From Enoplolaimus lenunculus (Eukaryota > Nematoda > Enoplea > Enoplida > Thoracostomopsidae): a stretch of DNA of 64,000 nucleotides. A program made the translations under genes and the position numbers. The stretch is from positions 57,602 through 121,601 of the forward strand of contig JASANG010001084.1 of the NCBI GenBank assembly GCA_030248215.1, given 5' to 3'. The notes beneath the pieces were generated by a model. That model worked only from the letters and a program-made list of their open reading frames with translations, was not told the DNA's origin and made no database searches. Position 1 is the stretch's first letter; each line of letters opens with the position of its first letter. This document shows, piece by piece, positions 53,817 through 64,000 of the stretch.

Positions 53817-54058
53817 TATGATGGAGGTGCACAATATGATGGAGGTAAAAATATACCTTATTGGGAGTAAAAGTATATGAAATAAAAATATTATGGGTGT
53901 GAAAATATATACCGTATTAGAGTTAAGATACGGTGGGGGTGAAAATATTACACGACACTCCGCCCAATTAAATGTCAAGGAACAACGCTCGTTTACTTGA
54001 ACGATCTTAAATGAGAGGGGTCTCCTCGAACTACCCTGGTTTATTAACGGTCGGACTG

Positions 54059-54396
54059 ATGTAAAGGACAGGGGCGGAACAGTATTACAAGCGGATTTCT
54101 AAGCCTAAGTCGAAGTCAAAGCCTAAGTGTAAGAATGAGCACATTCCTGAGCGGAAGCCTAAGCCAAAGCCTAAGCGTAAGAATGAGCACATTCCTAAGC
54201 GGAAGCCTAAGCCAAAGCCTAAGCGTAAGAATGAGCATATTCTTAAGCGGAAGCCTAAGCCAAAGCCTATAGCGTAAGAATGAGCATATTCCTAAGCCTA
54301 AGCCTAATCCAAGCAAAAAAATTAGTCTAAAGCTTAAGGTTACTGTATTGCAGTCCCACAGAACAACGTTCCACCCCTGATCTTTACATGCGCCAA
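54059..54396 (-). mobile_element. MITE family B, copy 7, with 48-bp internal repeat
   Basis: Inverted relative to the others. Starts GTAAAGGACAGGGGCGGAAC and ends CCACCCCTGATCTTTACATG. The interior has four units of 48 bp (starts at about 54129, 54177, 54225, 54275), eight times the 6-bp telomere-like period. Confidence 0.75.
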
Positions 54397-54462
54397 CGGT
54401 CGCTTGATTTGGAACAAAACATAATGCATACTGAGTTAAAATTACACCTTTTGTCCATCGTT

Positions 54463-57156
54463 TTAAGTAGTAACTGAAATTTTATGCTCGCTACAAAATT
54501 TCGCTAAAATTCGTCGAAAGTTTCGTTTAAAATCTCGATTGAACACAATCACAAACGCCGGATTCAGTGCGCTGTTCGTGTAGCCCAGCCACAACGCAAT
54601 CCGATACCACCATTCAGGGACCACAGATTTTGACCCACAAACCGAGGCGCCTTCATCCCTGGCACATACTGCGCTAACAAGAACAGTAACAAAAAACGGA
54701 AGCCAACAAACAATGAAAGAGCTCATAATTACTGTGAGTGTTCGAACAGCTTTCACTTGCTGTTTGGAGTATTTTTCACCGCTGGCTCCGGTCAAACTGA
54801 CCACACTACGATTTTTAGTCAACGAAATCATAGACGCCGCAAGATGATGCCCCGTTCGGTAGAGTGAAGTTCGATTTTTGCGAGTAGCTAAGTAATTATC
54901 ACGCGGTGATTGATCGAACGATAACGACGACCAGCTACACTGACTGCCGTACTGCTGCGATAGCCGCGGTTGCAGTGTGACAGTAGGTTGTTGGATGACG
55001 GAAATACTTCGATGATGCTTGGGGCGAACTGGAGGGCTACTGTTATAGACGAACCCTGTTTGAGATTTAGAAGATGTATCTTGATGTGAAATATTTTTTG
55101 ATGGACCAAGATGGATTGTTTCGGAAGTTTCGGCAATTTCAGGGACAGCTACGCTGATTTCTGGTTGATTTTGGATTGCCGCCAAATTGATACTCGAAGG
55201 AGGTCCAGTTCGAGGCGGTGGGACTAACGTCATAGGCCGAGAAGATGTTATTGTTGGCTTCCGAGTACAATTGTTGCCAACAACTGTTTCGTTTGATGGA
55301 AATCGAAGCAAAGGGGTAGCGCTGGTCGGGCTGGACAGTAGTGATTTTGATTGTTTGGGTAAATATCGTCGTGTCTTCTGTGGGGGAGTGTCTCGAGTTT
55401 GTTCAATCATTAAAATGCTTGCATTCTCCACAACGCTGTGTTGTGTACCGGATATCCCATGCTTCGTCGTTGAGTTTCCGCTTACGTGTTCGATTTTGAG
55501 ACCGTTTCCGGTTCCGGCAGAGCTGTACCGAAATTGAGGAACTTGGAGATAGTTTTCGATAAAATTCGCGTTCGTAGGAGACGGGGTTCGTGACGCACTA
55601 GGGCTTAAACCAGACGCCACCCCGTAACTGCTGGTTCCTGAGCTATCAGATGCATTAGCCGGAGTGTCACAGTTAGTCTCGTCATCTCGAGTAAAGTAAC
55701 TCTTCGGTTGTCCAGTAGCATCTTCAATAGTGATAGGCATTGGATATTTTTTCATGTTTAAATATTTTTTCATATCCGCGTATTCAGATTCAAGTTGAAT
55801 TTGTACGCCGTTTCGAGTCTGACGCGAATCCGTTGAATTGCCATTCGTTGTGTCGCGGAACAATAGCTTGTGTCGACATTTTCGACCAGCTGTTCGTACA
55901 GAACAGTTAGATTTGTTCGATAACTTTCGTGACACATTTAGTTTGTCAACTGCACATATTTGATTGTGAAGCTCAGCGCCGAGTTCACTAGCGACTACGC
56001 TCAATTCCGGCCGAATACCAACAATCATTGTAGCCGCACTTGCTTTTCGAAGCCGTCCTGGCATTGCGCTTGAACTAAAAATGCTTACCGAACGCCTAAA
56101 TTTTCCTATGGTCGTAGTTTCTCCAACATCTGTCCCTGTATAAGCTTCACTAGCAGGCAGTACCAAATTCGATCCGGTCTGAATACCGGCTGCAATAATG
56201 CGACGCACAGCGGCGTAAATACGGCAATTGGCGACTACCAAGACAACCAGTGGGACGTAGAACGAAACGAGGGTCGCAAATACTTGATAATAAAGGTTTT
56301 GAGTTAGCTGACACCCGTAATTACTATTGCTATGCGTGTGGGGCGGCGCTCGTGAGCTCGAATGCAGATTTTCAATCACTGAAAAATTACCACGAGAGCT
56401 ATGGGACGTCTGACCACGGATCAAACTGTCTCCAACAATGCCTTCTGCTTCTAAATAAGCTAAAGTACTTGTACGGGGCTGAGAATAGCTTATTAAGTTG
56501 GTTGCAGTTCGCTGGCTAGAATCGCCAAACGGCCTGGTTGCAGTTTGCAGGCTAGAATTGCCAAACGGGCTGGTTGCAGTTTCTTGACGGACATGGGCAG
56601 CAAAAGGACCTGCCAAAGAAGGGCCGCTCACAAAAACGGCTGCGGTCCAAATTAAACCGATATACGCCATAATTCGACGCCGGCTTCGGTGGGCGCCGTA
56701 CTTTAACGGTCGGCTAATGAGCGCATAGCGATCGAGAGTAATTGCACACAGGTGATAAATAGACGCGGTACACAGCGCTATATCACTTGATGCCCAAATT
56801 GGGCAAAACGCCGCCGCGAAAGGCCAAGGCCTAATGGACTGAAACGGCCGACCTGAGTAAGAAGCGACGATTTCATGAGCGCCGGCAATAGGCATTACTA
56901 GGACGCCTACTAGAAAATCAGCCACTGCGAGGGAAATGTATAATAGGTTTCCTGGTTCGTTAGAAGTTGAATGACGACCTTTTACAACTACGACTACGAG
57001 GATACAGTTGATAGCAATTGTTGTTGCTATGGTCAGTAGAACCAGGAAGACGATTACAAGTGAAGCCAGAACAAATATAACGTTTCGATGGAGTTCAGGA
57101 GGGTAACCAGGAGACACACGAGGCAAAAGGGTCGAGATGTTGGAGTATGACGTCAT
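54463..57156 (-). CDS. Biogenic-amine-type GPCR, intronless, 897 aa
   Basis: Class A receptor in one open frame; ATG at 57154-57156. TM1 about 25-57, TM2 68-92 (SLAVADFLVG), TM3 with Asp125 ([11 protein letters not shown]), the amine-binding Asp3.32, and DRY at 142-144, TM4 ([19 protein letters not shown]), TM5 (QVFATLVSFYVPLVVLV), TM6 (IVCWLPFF), TM7 (WLGYTNSALNP, then a Phe-rich helix FNRDFKRNF). These motifs place it among serotonin/octopamine/dopamine-type receptors; the ligand cannot be told. Odd points: the second extracellular loop is about 110 residues with imperfect repeats ([18 protein letters not shown]), and the third intracellular loop is about 480 residues, rich in Ser/Thr. Known members are usually 400-600 aa and often have introns in worms. 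Its 5' two thirds is duplicated at 60.4-62.1 kb. Confidence 0.92.
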   Translation of the reverse strand: MTSYSNISTLLPRVSPGYPPELHRNVIFVLASLVIVFLVLLTIATTIAINCILVVVVVKGRHSTSNEPGNLLYISLAVADFLVGVLVMPIAGAHEIVASYSGRPFQSIRPWPFAAAFCPIWASSDIALCTASIYHLCAITLDRYALISRPLKYGAHRSRRRIMAYIGLIWTAAVFVSGPSLAGPFAAHVRQETATSPFGNSSLQTATRPFGDSSQRTATNLISYSQPRTSTLAYLEAEGIVGDSLIRGQTSHSSRGNFSVIENLHSSSRAPPHTHSNSNYGCQLTQNLYYQVFATLVSFYVPLVVLVVANCRIYAAVRRIIAAGIQTGSNLVLPASEAYTGTDVGETTTIGKFRRSVSIFSSSAMPGRLRKASAATMIVGIRPELSVVASELGAELHNQICAVDKLNVSRKLSNKSNCSVRTAGRKCRHKLLFRDTTNGNSTDSRQTRNGVQIQLESEYADMKKYLNMKKYPMPITIEDATGQPKSYFTRDDETNCDTPANASDSSGTSSYGVASGLSPSASRTPSPTNANFIENYLQVPQFRYSSAGTGNGLKIEHVSGNSTTKHGISGTQHSVVENASILMIEQTRDTPPQKTRRYLPKQSKSLLSSPTSATPLLRFPSNETVVGNNCTRKPTITSSRPMTLVPPPRTGPPSSINLAAIQNQPEISVAVPEIAETSETIHLGPSKNISHQDTSSKSQTGFVYNSSPPVRPKHHRSISVIQQPTVTLQPRLSQQYGSQCSWSSLSFDQSPRDNYLATRKNRTSLYRTGHHLAASMISLTKNRSVVSLTGASGEKYSKQQVKAVRTLTVIMSSFIVCWLPFFVTVLVSAVCARDEGASVCGSKSVVPEWWYRIALWLGYTNSALNPAFVIVFNRDFKRNFRRILAKFCSEHKISVTT

Positions 57157-57464
57157 TTAAATAGCAAACACGAATCACAGTAGCTAAGTAATTTTGTTAT
57201 GTACTCATACAACCTGAAAGTGACTGAAAGTTAAGGGAATGGTCAAAGTTTTAGATTTGTATTGAATTAGGATTTGGTTTGAATGGGGTTTCGTTGAAAA
57301 CTGAAATGGTTTATACTGCTTAAATTATGAAAAATAGAGATATATTTTGGTGATTTAAATATTAGTCTAAGGTTGCTACTATTTTGTCCAGGAGCTGTTC
57401 TGCCTACAAAAAACTGTACAAACGCTTAGTTTGTTGTTTTAAATTGTATTCTGAAAATTTCATT

Positions 57465-57862
57465 GCTAATATCGATCGATGTGAAGTTTAGAGACGAAAC
57501 GTTTTTCAGCTGGACTGCAATAGAGTAAGCTTAAGCTTTAGACTATTTTTTTGCTTAGGAATAGGCTTAGGTATAAGCAGCGATGTTATGGAAATGAGGA
57601 TCCCAATGCGAATCTCCATGGGGTGCGGGGCGGGGTGGAAATTTTAACATAGTAATTCTAAAATCTTCATTGGTAATATCGACCGATGTAAAGATTACAG
57701 GCGAAACGTTTTTCAGCTGGACTGCAATAGAGTAAGCTTAAGCTTTGGACTATATTTTGCTTAGGATTAGGCTAAAGTATAAGCAGGAATGTCATGGAAA
57801 TGAGGATCCCAATGGGAATCTCCATGGGGTGCGGGGCGGGGTGGAAATTTTAACATACATCT
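57465..57862. repeat. 200-bp tandem duplication with G-rich runs
   Basis: Two copies (about 57465-57660 and 57667-57862), each with GATGTAAAG/GACGAAACG family B words and GGGGTGCGGGGCGGGGTGG. Both recur in the duplicated flank at 62440-62820. Confidence 0.8.
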
Positions 57863-57869
57863 TTCTAGC

Positions 57870-58670
57870 GTGTGGTTACACATGCCCCGTTCCTCAAAAC
57901 TCGGAAGATGTCTCTCCAGGTGAGTAGGATAACCCATGATTCGTAGTGCTGTGGTATAGTTTCTATCTGGAAGACCCTATACATTTCAAACACCCTTCCA
58001 GTGTTTCCGAACCAAACTGACAGTTGCAAGTTGTAGCTGCAAGTTCTTTCTGTCATCTGTCAGCGGATACTCAGGACGTTTGTATCACAACCTACATAAC
58101 GTCCGCCGCGTTTGGAATTTGATCGGATGTCGCGGATTCCCATGGGGATCCAAACTAAAATTATCCGCGAGTGGGGATGAACATTCTTACCCCATGACAT
58201 CCCTGAGTATAAGCTCATTTTTAAGCTTACGTTTAAGCTTGCCTTGGAATATGCTTATACTACGGTACCGACCCTGTTCTATACAGTGAGTTCAATTTCG
58301 AAATATCTGAGTTCGGCGCTTTTGGGGCAGTTTTTTGTGAAATGCCTGAAATACAAGACAATCAATATACCAAGTACCTACGACAAGCCACACATGAAGC
58401 ATATTTATTTCTAGGAAAATGCAAAATGCTTACGTATACTTCGAATCAAACGTAGAATTAATAAAACGTAATATTAAATTAAGAAGCCAAAAAAATGTCG
58501 TGTTGCTATCACAGCGGCTTAGCCAAGATGTTATTTCGACGGGTTGCTAATCCCACAAAGATTTTTCCGAAGCGAACGTAGCGAGCAAAAAAATTTTTTG
58601 ACCTTCGAAATGCTGACTGGTAGACTATAAAGCACATTTAAAAGTAAATTTCCTTTGTCTCCACAAATGA
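57870..58670. other. Upstream of the GPCR, no gene recognised
   Basis: Contains a family B fragment (about 58185-58290). Present almost unchanged at 62840-63640. No exon is seen; GPCR promoter elements may lie nearer 57157-57480. Confidence 0.45.
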
Positions 58671-58672
58671 TA

Positions 58673-59100
58673 CTGTTGTGACCTGTATAAAGAGGAATAA
58701 GACGGGGGTCCCCATTTTGAGTCCCAAACAATACGAGTCCGTATCCCTAATAAGAATCCGTAAGCGGTTAGATTCCCTAAACCCTAATTAGAGTTCATAA
58801 ATGTCAATTATTTCTAATTGTAGCGCATAAATAACTCTAGGACCAAATAATTTGAGTTCGAAACTTTAAAGCGTACTTACATTTTGAAAGTACAGTCCTA
58901 AGTATAACCTTGCATTATCGCTCAAGCTTTAGATGCAATACAAAAAACATTTAATTCGACGGATAGTTGCAATACCGAATATATAACAGTAAAACGAAGG
59001 GTGACGGAGGGCTGGTTGAAAATAAATAATAGTCTGTAACCGAATAACAGGGGCGTTCCCTCTGGAGAGGCCAAATATATCAGTTCCCCCTCTTATTCGG
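58673..59100. mobile_element. MITE family A, copy 4
   Basis: From ACTGTTGTGACCTGTATAAA to GTTCCCCCTCTTATTCGG. The last bases of the right end are replaced by the G-free tract. Confidence 0.75.
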
Positions 59101-59429
59101 CCTTCTCCTTCTCCTCCTCCTCCCCCCTCTTATTATACCTATAAATATTACATTATAACTCTATTCATTAAATCTAACCCTACTACTTAATACACTCTAT
59201 TCAACTCACCCATCTTCCTAACTTCTTACTTATACACACATTTCTTCTTATATTCTTTATTCTCTATTAATTACATATTCATTTTCCTAAATAATCTCAT
59301 TCTTCTTCTTTTATTCTTTTCTTTCACAAAAAACTCCAACCCAACTCAATTTCAATAATTCACTTTACACTCCTCTCCTCCAACAACACTAAAATACTAC
59401 TAATTCAAAATCCCCCACCCTTTACCCCC
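59101..59429 (+). other. 329-nt tract with no G
   Basis: Not one G occurs on the plus strand from just after the MITE end to the CCCCCGCCCGC at 59430. It begins as CTTCTCCTTCTCC repeats and then becomes mixed A/C/T. No ORF or repeat unit. The absence is direct; its cause is unknown. Confidence 0.95.
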
Positions 59430-59479
59430 GCCCGCAACACAAAAAGAAACTGCAGTCAAACGAAGACGATATATAATTT

Positions 59480-60411
59480 GTAAAACTATAAAACGTTTGG
59501 CCAATGTTACCCTAAGGGGCTTAACAGTAGATTAAGCGTATTCCTAAGCCTTTCCTATGCCTAAGCCTAAGCAAAAAATGTAATGTTACATCTAAACCTA
59601 AGTACAATTTTATAGGCCCATCCAACCATCTAAAGATTTAACCCTACCCGAACACATGCTCACAGCCTTATATATAACCTAATACGAGTTGTTACAGAGC
59701 ATTTGGCTACACGAGTTAGGGTAGAGTTAATGCAGTTTTTTCGTTATGGTGACTTGGTGGCAACGTTGAAATTTACACCTAACTCTACCTTACAGTGTTT
59801 TCGGTGGGAAAATTAAATTTTTATTGTGAACGATGCATTAGGGCAAAGGGATACTGAAGTCGACAGTGCAATGAACTACGAACGGTACCTATTGATAAAA
59901 CCGTAAGGTTTAAGTCTGGTTTTAAAAGCTGCATTTTTACCTCTTTTAGTAAGGTTGCAGCCGAGGTACAACCGTAGGTTTTCTCTGGCTCCCGGCTCCG
60001 GCAGAAATGAACATCCGGCTCTTGTAGAAATTTTGCCGGAGGTTCCGGAAGAAATTTTGCCGAAGATTTCAGATAAATTTTTGCCGAACATTCAGACAAT
60101 TTCGGTAATAAAACTTTTGGCTCATGTTACTTTAAGGGGCGTCCAGGTTTTGGGTGGGCCTATAAAATTGTACTTAGGTTTAGATGTAACATTACATTTT
60201 TTGCTTAGGCTTAGGCATAGGAAAGGCTTAGGAATACGCTTAATCTACTGTTAAGCCCCTTAGGGTAACATTGGCCAAACGTTTTATAGTTTTAGAACAA
60301 TGGAATCGTTCCGTTTCTACTGTAGTGACCCGAATAAGAGGGGGAACTGATATATTTGGCCTCTCCAGAGGGAACGCCCCTGTTATTCGGTTACAGACTA
60401 TTATTTATTTT
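59480..60411. repeat. Large inverted repeat between GPCR copies
   Basis: 59482-59640 (family B2 element, AAAACGTTTGGCCAATGTTA) is mirrored at 60150-60298 (TAACATTGGCCAAACGTTTT). Outside it, the MITE A end 59018-59100 is mirrored at 60318-60411. The G-free tract lies only in the left arm. The loop holds CCGGCTCCGG/TTGCCGGAGGTTCCGG words like the hAT-like MITE at 23857. Confidence 0.8.
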
Positions 60412-62135
60412 CAATAATTAAAATGCTTGCATTCTCCACAACGCTGTGTTGTGTACCGGATATCCCATGCTTCGTCGTGAGTTTCCGCTTACGTGTCGAA
60501 TTTAGACCGTTTCCAGTTCCGGCAGAGCTGTACAAAAATAAGAGAACTTGGAGATAGTTTCGATAAAATTCGTTCGAACGAGTAGTGACGCACTAGGGCT
60601 AACCAGACGCCACCCCGAACTGCTGGTTCCTGACCTATCAGATGAGCCAGAAGTGTCACGGTTAGTCTCGTCATCTCGAGTAAAGTAACTCTTCGGTTGT
60701 CCAGTAGCATCTTCAATAGTGATAGGCATTGGATATTTTTTCATGTTTAAATATTTTTTCATATCCGCGTATTCAGATTCAAGTTGAATTTGTACGCCGT
60801 TTGAGTCTGACGCGAATCCGTTAATTGCCATTCGTTGTGTCGCGGAACAATAGCTTGTGTAGAGACATTTTCGACCAGCTGTTCGTACAGAACAGTTAGA
60901 TTTGTTCGATAACTTTCGTGGCGCGTTTAGTTTTCAACTGCACATATTTATTGTGAAGCTCAGCGCCGAGTTCACTAGCGACTACGCTCAATTCCGGCCG
61001 AATACCAACAATCATTGTAGCCGCACTTGCTTTTCGAAGCCGTCCTGGCATTGCGCTTAACTAAAAATGCTTACCGAACGCCTAAATTTTCCTATGGTCG
61101 TAGTTTCTCCAACATCTGTCCCTTATAAGCTTCACTAGCAGGCAGTACCAAATTCGATCCGGTCTGAATACCGGCTGCAATAATGCGACGCACAGCGGCG
61201 TAAATACGGCAATTGGCGACTACCAAGACAACCAATGGGACGTAGAACGAAACGAGGGTCGCAAATACTTGATAATAAAGGTTTTGAGTTAGCTGACACC
61301 CGTAATTCTATCCTATGCATCTTGGGGCGGCGCTCGTGAGCTCAAATGCAGATTTTCAATCACTGAAAAATTACCACGAGAGCTATGGGACGTCTGACCA
61401 CGGATCAAACTGCTCCCAACAATGCCTTCTGCTTCTAATAAGCAAAGAACTTGTACGGGCTAAAAAAAGTAGCTTTCTATTTGTTGAGTTCGCTGGCTAG
61501 AATCGCCAAACGGCCTGGTTGCAGTTTGCAGGCTAGAATTGCCAAACGGGCTGGTTGCAGTTTCTTGACGGACATGGGCAGCAAAAGGACCTGCCAAAGA
61601 AGGGCCGCTCACAAAAACGGCTGCGGTCCAAATTAAACCGATATACGCCATAATTCGACGCCGGCTTCGGTGGGCGCCGTACTTTTAACGGTCGGCTAAT
61701 GAGCGCATAGCGATCGAGAGTAATTGCACACAGGTGATAAATAGACGCGGTACACAGCGCTATATCACTTGATGCCCAAATTGGGCAAACGCCGCCGCGA
61801 AAGGCCAAGGCCTAATGGACTGAAACGGCCGACCTCGAAGAAGCCGACGATTTCATGAGCGCCGGCAATAGGCATTACTGGACGCCTCTGAAAATAGCCA
61901 GCTGGGAGGGTGTTTGAAATGTATAATAGGTCTTCCCTGGTTTTAGAAGTTGAATAACTTATACAACACGACTACGAGGATACAGTTGATAGCAATTGTT
62001 GTTGTATGGTCGTGAACCAGGAGAGACGATTCAAGTAATCCGAACAAATATAACGTTTTGATGGATACGGGGCAGTGTGTAGCGGAGCGCGCGAGGCAAA
62101 AGGGTCAAGATGTTGGAGTATGACGTCATTTAAAT
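60412..62135 (-). pseudogene. Truncated, frameshifted copy of the GPCR
   Basis: Aligns to 55405-57156, that is the start codon through about residue 584. TM6, TM7 and the tail are absent. Many one- to three-base indels break the frame, and the start of the gene (61880-62110) is the most diverged. Remaining open pieces such as 61460-61651 and 60502-60831 are shards. No functional receptor can be read. Confidence 0.9.
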
Positions 62136-64000
62136 AGCAAACACGAATCACAGTAGCTAAGTAATTTTGTTATGTACTCATACAACCTGAAAGTGACTGA
62201 AAGTTAAGGGAATGGTCAAAGTTTTAGATTTGTATTGAATTAGGATTTGGTTTGAATGGGGTTTCGTTGAAAACTGAAATGGTTTATACTGCTTAAATTA
62301 TGAAATAGAGATATATTTTGGTATTTAAATATTAGTCTAAGGTTGCTACTATTTTGTCCAGGAGCTGTTACTCCTTCAAAGACTGTACAAACGCTTAGTT
62401 TGTTGTTTTAAATTTGTCTACTGAAAATTTCATTGCTAATATCGATCGATGTGAAGTTTAGAGACGAAACGTTTTTTAGCTGGACTGCAATAGAGTAAGC
62501 TTAAGCTTTAGACTATTTTTTGCTTAGGAATAGGCTTAGGTATAAGCAGCGATGTTATGGAAATGAGGAGATACCCAATTGCGAATCTCCATGGGGTGCG
62601 GGGCGGGGTGGAAATTTTAACATAGTAATTCTAAAATCTTCATTGGTAATATCGACCGATGTAAAGATTACAGGCGAAACGTTTTTCAGCTGGACTGCAA
62701 TAGAGTAAGCTTAAGCTTTGGACTATATTTTGCTTAGGATTAGGCTAAAGTATAAGCAGGAATGTCATGGAAATGAGGATCCCAATGGGAATCTCCATGG
62801 GGTGCGGGGCGGGGTGTAAATTTTAACATCATCTTGGGGTTACACCTGCCCCGTTCCTCAAACTCGGAAGATGTCTCTCCAGGTGAGGCACCCCATCGAT
62901 TCGTAGTGCTGTGGTATAGTTTCTATCTGGAAGCCCTTATACATTTCAAACACCCTTTCAGTGTTTCCGAACCAAACTGACAGTTGCAAGTTGTAGCTGC
63001 AAGTTCTTTCTGTCATCTGTCAGCGGATACTCAGGACGTTTGTATCACAACCTACATAACGTCCGCCGCGTTTGGAATTTGATCGGATGTCGCGGATTCC
63101 CATGGGGATCCAAACTAAAATTATCCGCGAGTGGGGATGAACATTCTTACCCCATGACATCCCTATATAAGCTCATTTTTAAGCTTACGTTTAAGCTTGC
63201 CTTGGAATATGCTTATACTACGGTACCGACCCTGTTCTATACAGTGAGTTCAATTTCGAAATATCTGAGTTCGGCGCTTTTGGGGCAGTTTTTTGTGAAA
63301 TGCCTGAAATACAAGACAATCAATATACCAAGTACCTACGACAAGCCACACATGAAGCATATTTATTTTTCTAGGAAAATGCAAAATGCATACGTATACT
63401 TCGAATCAAACGTAGAATTAATAAAACGTAATATTAAATTAAGAAGCCAAAAAAATGTCGTGTTGCTATCGCCAGCGGCTTAGCCAAGAATGTTATTTCG
63501 ACGGGTTGATAATCCCACAAAGATTTTTCCGAAGCGAACGTAGCGAGCAGAAAAAATATTTTTGACCTTCGAAATGCTGACTGGTAGACTATAAAGCACA
63601 TTTAAAAGTAAATTTCCTTTGTCTCCACAAATGATACTGTTGTGACCTGTATAAAGAGAAATAAGCGAGGTACCCACGTTTGAGTCCAAAACAATCCAGG
63701 TCCGTATCCCTTAATAAGAGATCCAGTAAGCGGTTAGATTCCCTAAACCCTAATTAGAGTTTCATTAAATGTAAATTATTTCAAATTGTAGCACATAAAT
63801 AACTCTAGGACCAAATAATTTGAGTTCGAAACTTTAAGCATACTTACATTTTGAAAGTACAGTCCTAAGTATAACCTTGCATTATCGCTTCAAGTTTTAG
63901 ATGCAATACAAAAAACATTTAATTCGACGGATAGTTGCAATACCGAATATATAACAGTAAAACGAAGGGTGACGGAGGGCTGGTTGAAAATAAATAATAG
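62136..64000. repeat. Second copy of the GPCR 5' flank
   Basis: Matches 57157-59040 in the same order: upstream AT-rich block, two G-rich 200-bp units, family B fragment, MITE family A copy 5 from 63642. It stops with the window inside that MITE at the same interior point (AAAATAAATAATAG) where the duplication junction lies. Confidence 0.9.

Noticed and set aside
57745-63689. Small frames repeated in both GPCR flanks
   Set aside because: They are preserved only because the flank was recently duplicated; none has splice or domain support.

Overview
The window is animal nuclear DNA. Genes are split by many GT-AG introns, intergenic sequence is AT-rich, and transposons and satellites are dense. 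Several small repeat families carry degenerate runs of TTAGGC, the telomere repeat of nematodes. With the astacin, C-type lectin and sushi modules, this points to a nematode or a close relative. That is inference: no ribosomal or mitochondrial marker is present. Exons were called by eye from reading frames, splice sites and intron phase, without transcript data.

Layout. (1) 1.9-4.5 kb, minus strand: four phase-compatible exons of a cysteine-rich, probably secreted protein with no recognised family. (2) 5.0-28.9 kb, minus strand: a modular secreted gene. It reads signal peptide, incomplete pro-region, astacin domain, 21-nt proline-rich micro-exon, C-type lectin domain and six sushi/CCP exons. 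From the lectin exon on, every junction is phase 1. The astacin domain keeps its cysteines and Met-turn but has lost the zinc-binding motif, so it looks like a pseudoprotease. (3) 12.4-17.6 kb, plus strand: a Ty3/Gypsy retrotransposon inside the intron between micro-exon and lectin exon. It carries a 2A-like peptide before Gag and a PWWP chromatin-reader domain after the integrase. (4) 28.9-33.2 kb: gene-poor, with diverged duplications, two tRNA-derived SINE copies and small transposons. (5) 33.3-43.2 kb, minus strand: a 13-exon eIF2-alpha kinase of the HRI (EIF2AK1) type, 690 codons, all intron phases compatible. (6) 44.6-51.4 kb: about 6.8 kb of 81-bp satellite held between roughly 95-bp terminal inverted repeats, with the last units inverted. 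A second AT-rich tandem array follows at 51.7-52.8 kb. (7) 54.5-57.2 kb, minus strand: an intronless 897-aa biogenic-amine-type GPCR. (8) 57.2-64.0 kb: its 5' flank, a 329-nt stretch with no G on the plus strand, an inverted-repeat junction, and a second truncated, frameshifted GPCR copy with its own 5' flank running off the window.

Function. The three main host genes are unrelated: an extracellular binding protein built on a dead protease, a cytoplasmic stress kinase, and a neurotransmitter-type receptor. What unites the locus is repeat activity. At least five inverted-repeat families recur across it, and one small-transposon end sits at the junction of the GPCR duplication.
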